Shown here piece by piece: positions 62,616 to 64,000 of a stretch of 64,000 nt of DNA; within the stretch, counting starts at the first letter, position 1; each line of letters starts with the position of its first letter. The DNA lies in NCBI RefSeq assembly GCF_002896855.1, contig NZ_CP021850.1, positions 2,009,665-2,073,664 of the forward strand, given 5' to 3'. The notes below the pieces were generated by a model that worked only from the letters and a program-made list of their open reading frames with translations, had not been told where the DNA came from and did not search any database. Source of the DNA: Clostridium thermosuccinogenes (GTDB lineage Bacteria > Bacillota > Clostridia > Acetivibrionales > DSM-5807). Position numbers and translations under genes: made by a program.

Positions 62616-63698
62616 ATGAGTTCAAAGGTATTGTTTTCATCGGTGAAATATGAAAGATATGACCCGGATGTCACTTTGCCTGCAAAGTTCGGAAGGCTGA
62701 TAGACAGTATGAATATGCAGGATGTGGTAAAGGGAAAGCTTACAGTAATTAAAATGCATCTTGGAAGAAATATAGGATACTCAACCATCCATCCCCTTTT
62801 TGTAAAAATACTTGTGGACAAGTTGAAGAGCTATGGCGCAAAGGTATTTATAACGGATCAGGAAATAAGCGGAGCCAAAAACAGAGGGTATACCGAGGAC
62901 TATTTTGGTGTTCCTGTGGTATATGCTTGCGGGGTCACCGGGAAATATTATTATGAAAAAGAAGTGGATTTCAAGACTTTTAAAAATGTCGATGTGGCAG
63001 GAAACATCCATGATGCGGAAGTAATGATAAATCTCTCCCACGTAAAGGGCCATGGAGCCTGCGGTTATGGAGGAGCCTGCAAAAACATCGCCATGGGATG
63101 CGTTACCGACAGGACAAGAGCTCAAATACATGGTCTCGAAGGTGGTCTGGAATGGAATGAGGAATTATGCATCCACTGCGAACAGTGCGTAGTAAACTGC
63201 AACCATTATGCCAATAGTTTTGACAAGGAAGGCAAGTATAACATAAATTACCATCACTGCACCTTCTGCCAGCACTGTGCCAAGGTATGCCCGACATCAG
63301 CCATAAAGGTAACCGATGACAAGTACCAGGACTTCCAGATAGGCATGGCAATCTGCACTGAGACGGTATTAAAGACTTTTAAACCCGGACATGTATTCTA
63401 CATAAATTTCCTTACCAACATAACGGCTTTATGCGACTGCTGGGGTCTCACAACCCCTTCCCTTGTGCCGGACATAGGCATTATGGCTTCTGAGGATATA
63501 GTTGCCATCGAAAGGGCATCCATTGATTCCATAAAGGTTGAAAATCTCATAATGGATGGGGTGCCACAAGGCATGGAGCTGGGTACCACAGGACATCTTT
63601 TTGAAAGGCTCCATGGAAAAAATCCTTATATCCAGTTAAATGAACTGGAAAAGAGGGGTCTCGGAACCCAGGAGTATTTTATTGAGGAAATCAAGTAA
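62616..63698 (+). CDS. DUF362 protein with ferredoxin-type [4Fe-4S] domain
   Basis: 360-aa cytoplasmic protein of the DUF362 family. The N-terminal DUF362 part contains LSHVKGHGACGYGGACKNIAMG in short blocks. Two [4Fe-4S] motifs follow (about 188-230): CIHCEQCVVNC and CTFCQHCAKVCP. The last part repeats DUF362 sequence (LCDCWG...DIGIMASEDIVAIERASID). AGGAGG is nine bases before the ATG. Probably an electron-transfer or cluster-carrying protein; the partner is unknown. It has its own terminator. Confidence 0.9.
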   Translation: MSSKVLFSSVKYERYDPDVTLPAKFGRLIDSMNMQDVVKGKLTVIKMHLGRNIGYSTIHPLFVKILVDKLKSYGAKVFITDQEISGAKNRGYTEDYFGVPVVYACGVTGKYYYEKEVDFKTFKNVDVAGNIHDAEVMINLSHVKGHGACGYGGACKNIAMGCVTDRTRAQIHGLEGGLEWNEELCIHCEQCVVNCNHYANSFDKEGKYNINYHHCTFCQHCAKVCPTSAIKVTDDKYQDFQIGMAICTETVLKTFKPGHVFYINFLTNITALCDCWGLTTPSLVPDIGIMASEDIVAIERASIDSIKVENLIMDGVPQGMELGTTGHLFERLHGKNPYIQLNELEKRGLGTQEYFIEEIK

Positions 63699-63807
63699 AG
63701 CCTATGATTTGAAGGTGGATGGGCATGCTGTCCTTAAAGTAAGGCATCATGCCAACAGTTTCTCCGACACATAAGTTGTATCGGAGGAGATGCTTCAAAG
63801 ACATGCT

Positions 63808-63846
63808 AAAACCCCGGCATAATATAAAATTGCCGGGGTTTTTAAC
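63808..63846. terminator. Terminator after the DUF362 gene
   Basis: ACCCCGGCA ... TGCCGGGGT stem with an A+T loop, followed by TTTTAAC. It lies between converging genes and has A before it, so it can act in both directions. Confidence 0.88.
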
Positions 63847-63851
63847 TAAGC

Positions 63852-64000
63852 TCAGTCAAGCTCCCGGGAATAATCTAAAATCCTGCCAAGGGTCCTTTCA
63901 AAGCATCTTTGGACTTCTTCAAAATCTATATTAGTTATATAGTATGTTTCCAGTTCATCATGCAGAGCCTTGGACTTGCTTATGGTCTTAATGGCTCTGT
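63852..64000 (-). CDS. 3' end of an unidentified gene (cut by the window edge)
   Basis: The last 49 codons of a minus-strand gene, ending TGA at 63852-63854. The product end reads AIKTISKSKALHDELETYY, then a helical stretch ending LGRILDYSRELD. No family recognised. It ends six bases from the shared terminator, which supports it being real. Confidence 0.7.
   Translation of the reverse strand, partial: RAIKTISKSKALHDELETYYITNIDFEEVQRCFERTLGRILDYSRELD

Overview
This 64 kb window is chromosomal DNA from a low-GC, endospore-forming member of the Clostridia. The evidence is the sporulation sigma cluster spoIIGA-sigE-sigG beside ftsA-ftsZ, the divergent LexA/YneA SOS pair, the miaB-ylbF-mutS-mutL-miaA-hfq block, an SLH-domain surface protein, and AGGAGG-type ribosome binding sites with frequent TTG and GTG starts. 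The gene order resembles the cellulolytic clostridia around Acetivibrio/Ruminiclostridium, but species cannot be settled by reading alone. No rRNA, tRNA, CRISPR array or prophage was seen.

Layout. 1-1.7 kb: an IS30-family insertion sequence and possible debris of another element. 1.8-3.5 kb: an SGNH-type protein and a PHP-type histidinol phosphatase. 3.7-7.1 kb: the Fe-S/thiolation operon rrf2-iscS-iscU-mnmA, with a perfect operator-like palindrome in front of the regulator. 7.2-9.2 kb: a YkuS-like protein, an orphan LarA and a small membrane protein. 9.3-15.2 kb: a mannoside-use operon (GH38, ROK kinase, GntR regulator, two-domain mannose-6-phosphate isomerase) with a triple GTTATAAC operator. 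15.5-24.4 kb: rarA, glyA, an AIR-synthase-like protein, a DUF2225 protein, a VanW/G5 protein, and the thiI plus cysteine desulfurase pair. 24.6-31.3 kb: an SLH-GH18 protein, a TMTC-like membrane protein with TPRs, a copper-amine-oxidase-N/DUF3298-like protein, and the remains of a MutS-like gene. 31.6-33.2 kb: a Cys-rich small protein and the divergent yneA-like/lexA pair with three LexA boxes. 33.6-42.1 kb: hfq, miaA, mutL, mutS, ylbF and miaB. 42.5-53.1 kb: comM, nrdR, ylmC, sigG, sigE, spoIIGA, ftsZ, ftsA, sbp, ftsQ and a 5'-truncated murA. 53.8-62.4 kb: murT-gatD and three LTA-synthase-type sulfatases. 62.6-64 kb: a DUF362 ferredoxin-like protein and the end of an unidentified gene.

How the parts fit. 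Two cysteine desulfurases serve two sulfur routes: one sits with IscU and MnmA (2-thiouridine at U34), the other with ThiI (4-thiouridine). The cell-division and sporulation block carries readable promoter logic: a long-spacer, Spo0A-box promoter before spoIIGA and a sigma-F-type promoter before sigG. The murT-gatD-LTA synthase genes form an envelope-modification unit next to the point where the usual dcw cluster breaks off inside murA.

Most worth a second look: nine in-frame 45-bp (15-residue) tandem repeats that enlarge the MutL linker; the truncated murA at an apparent rearrangement breakpoint; a structured leader between sigG and ylmC that ends in a terminator-like hairpin; a decayed MutS-like gene; a YkuS-like gene that seems to start at AUA; and a mannose-6-phosphate isomerase with an N-terminal kinase-like domain.
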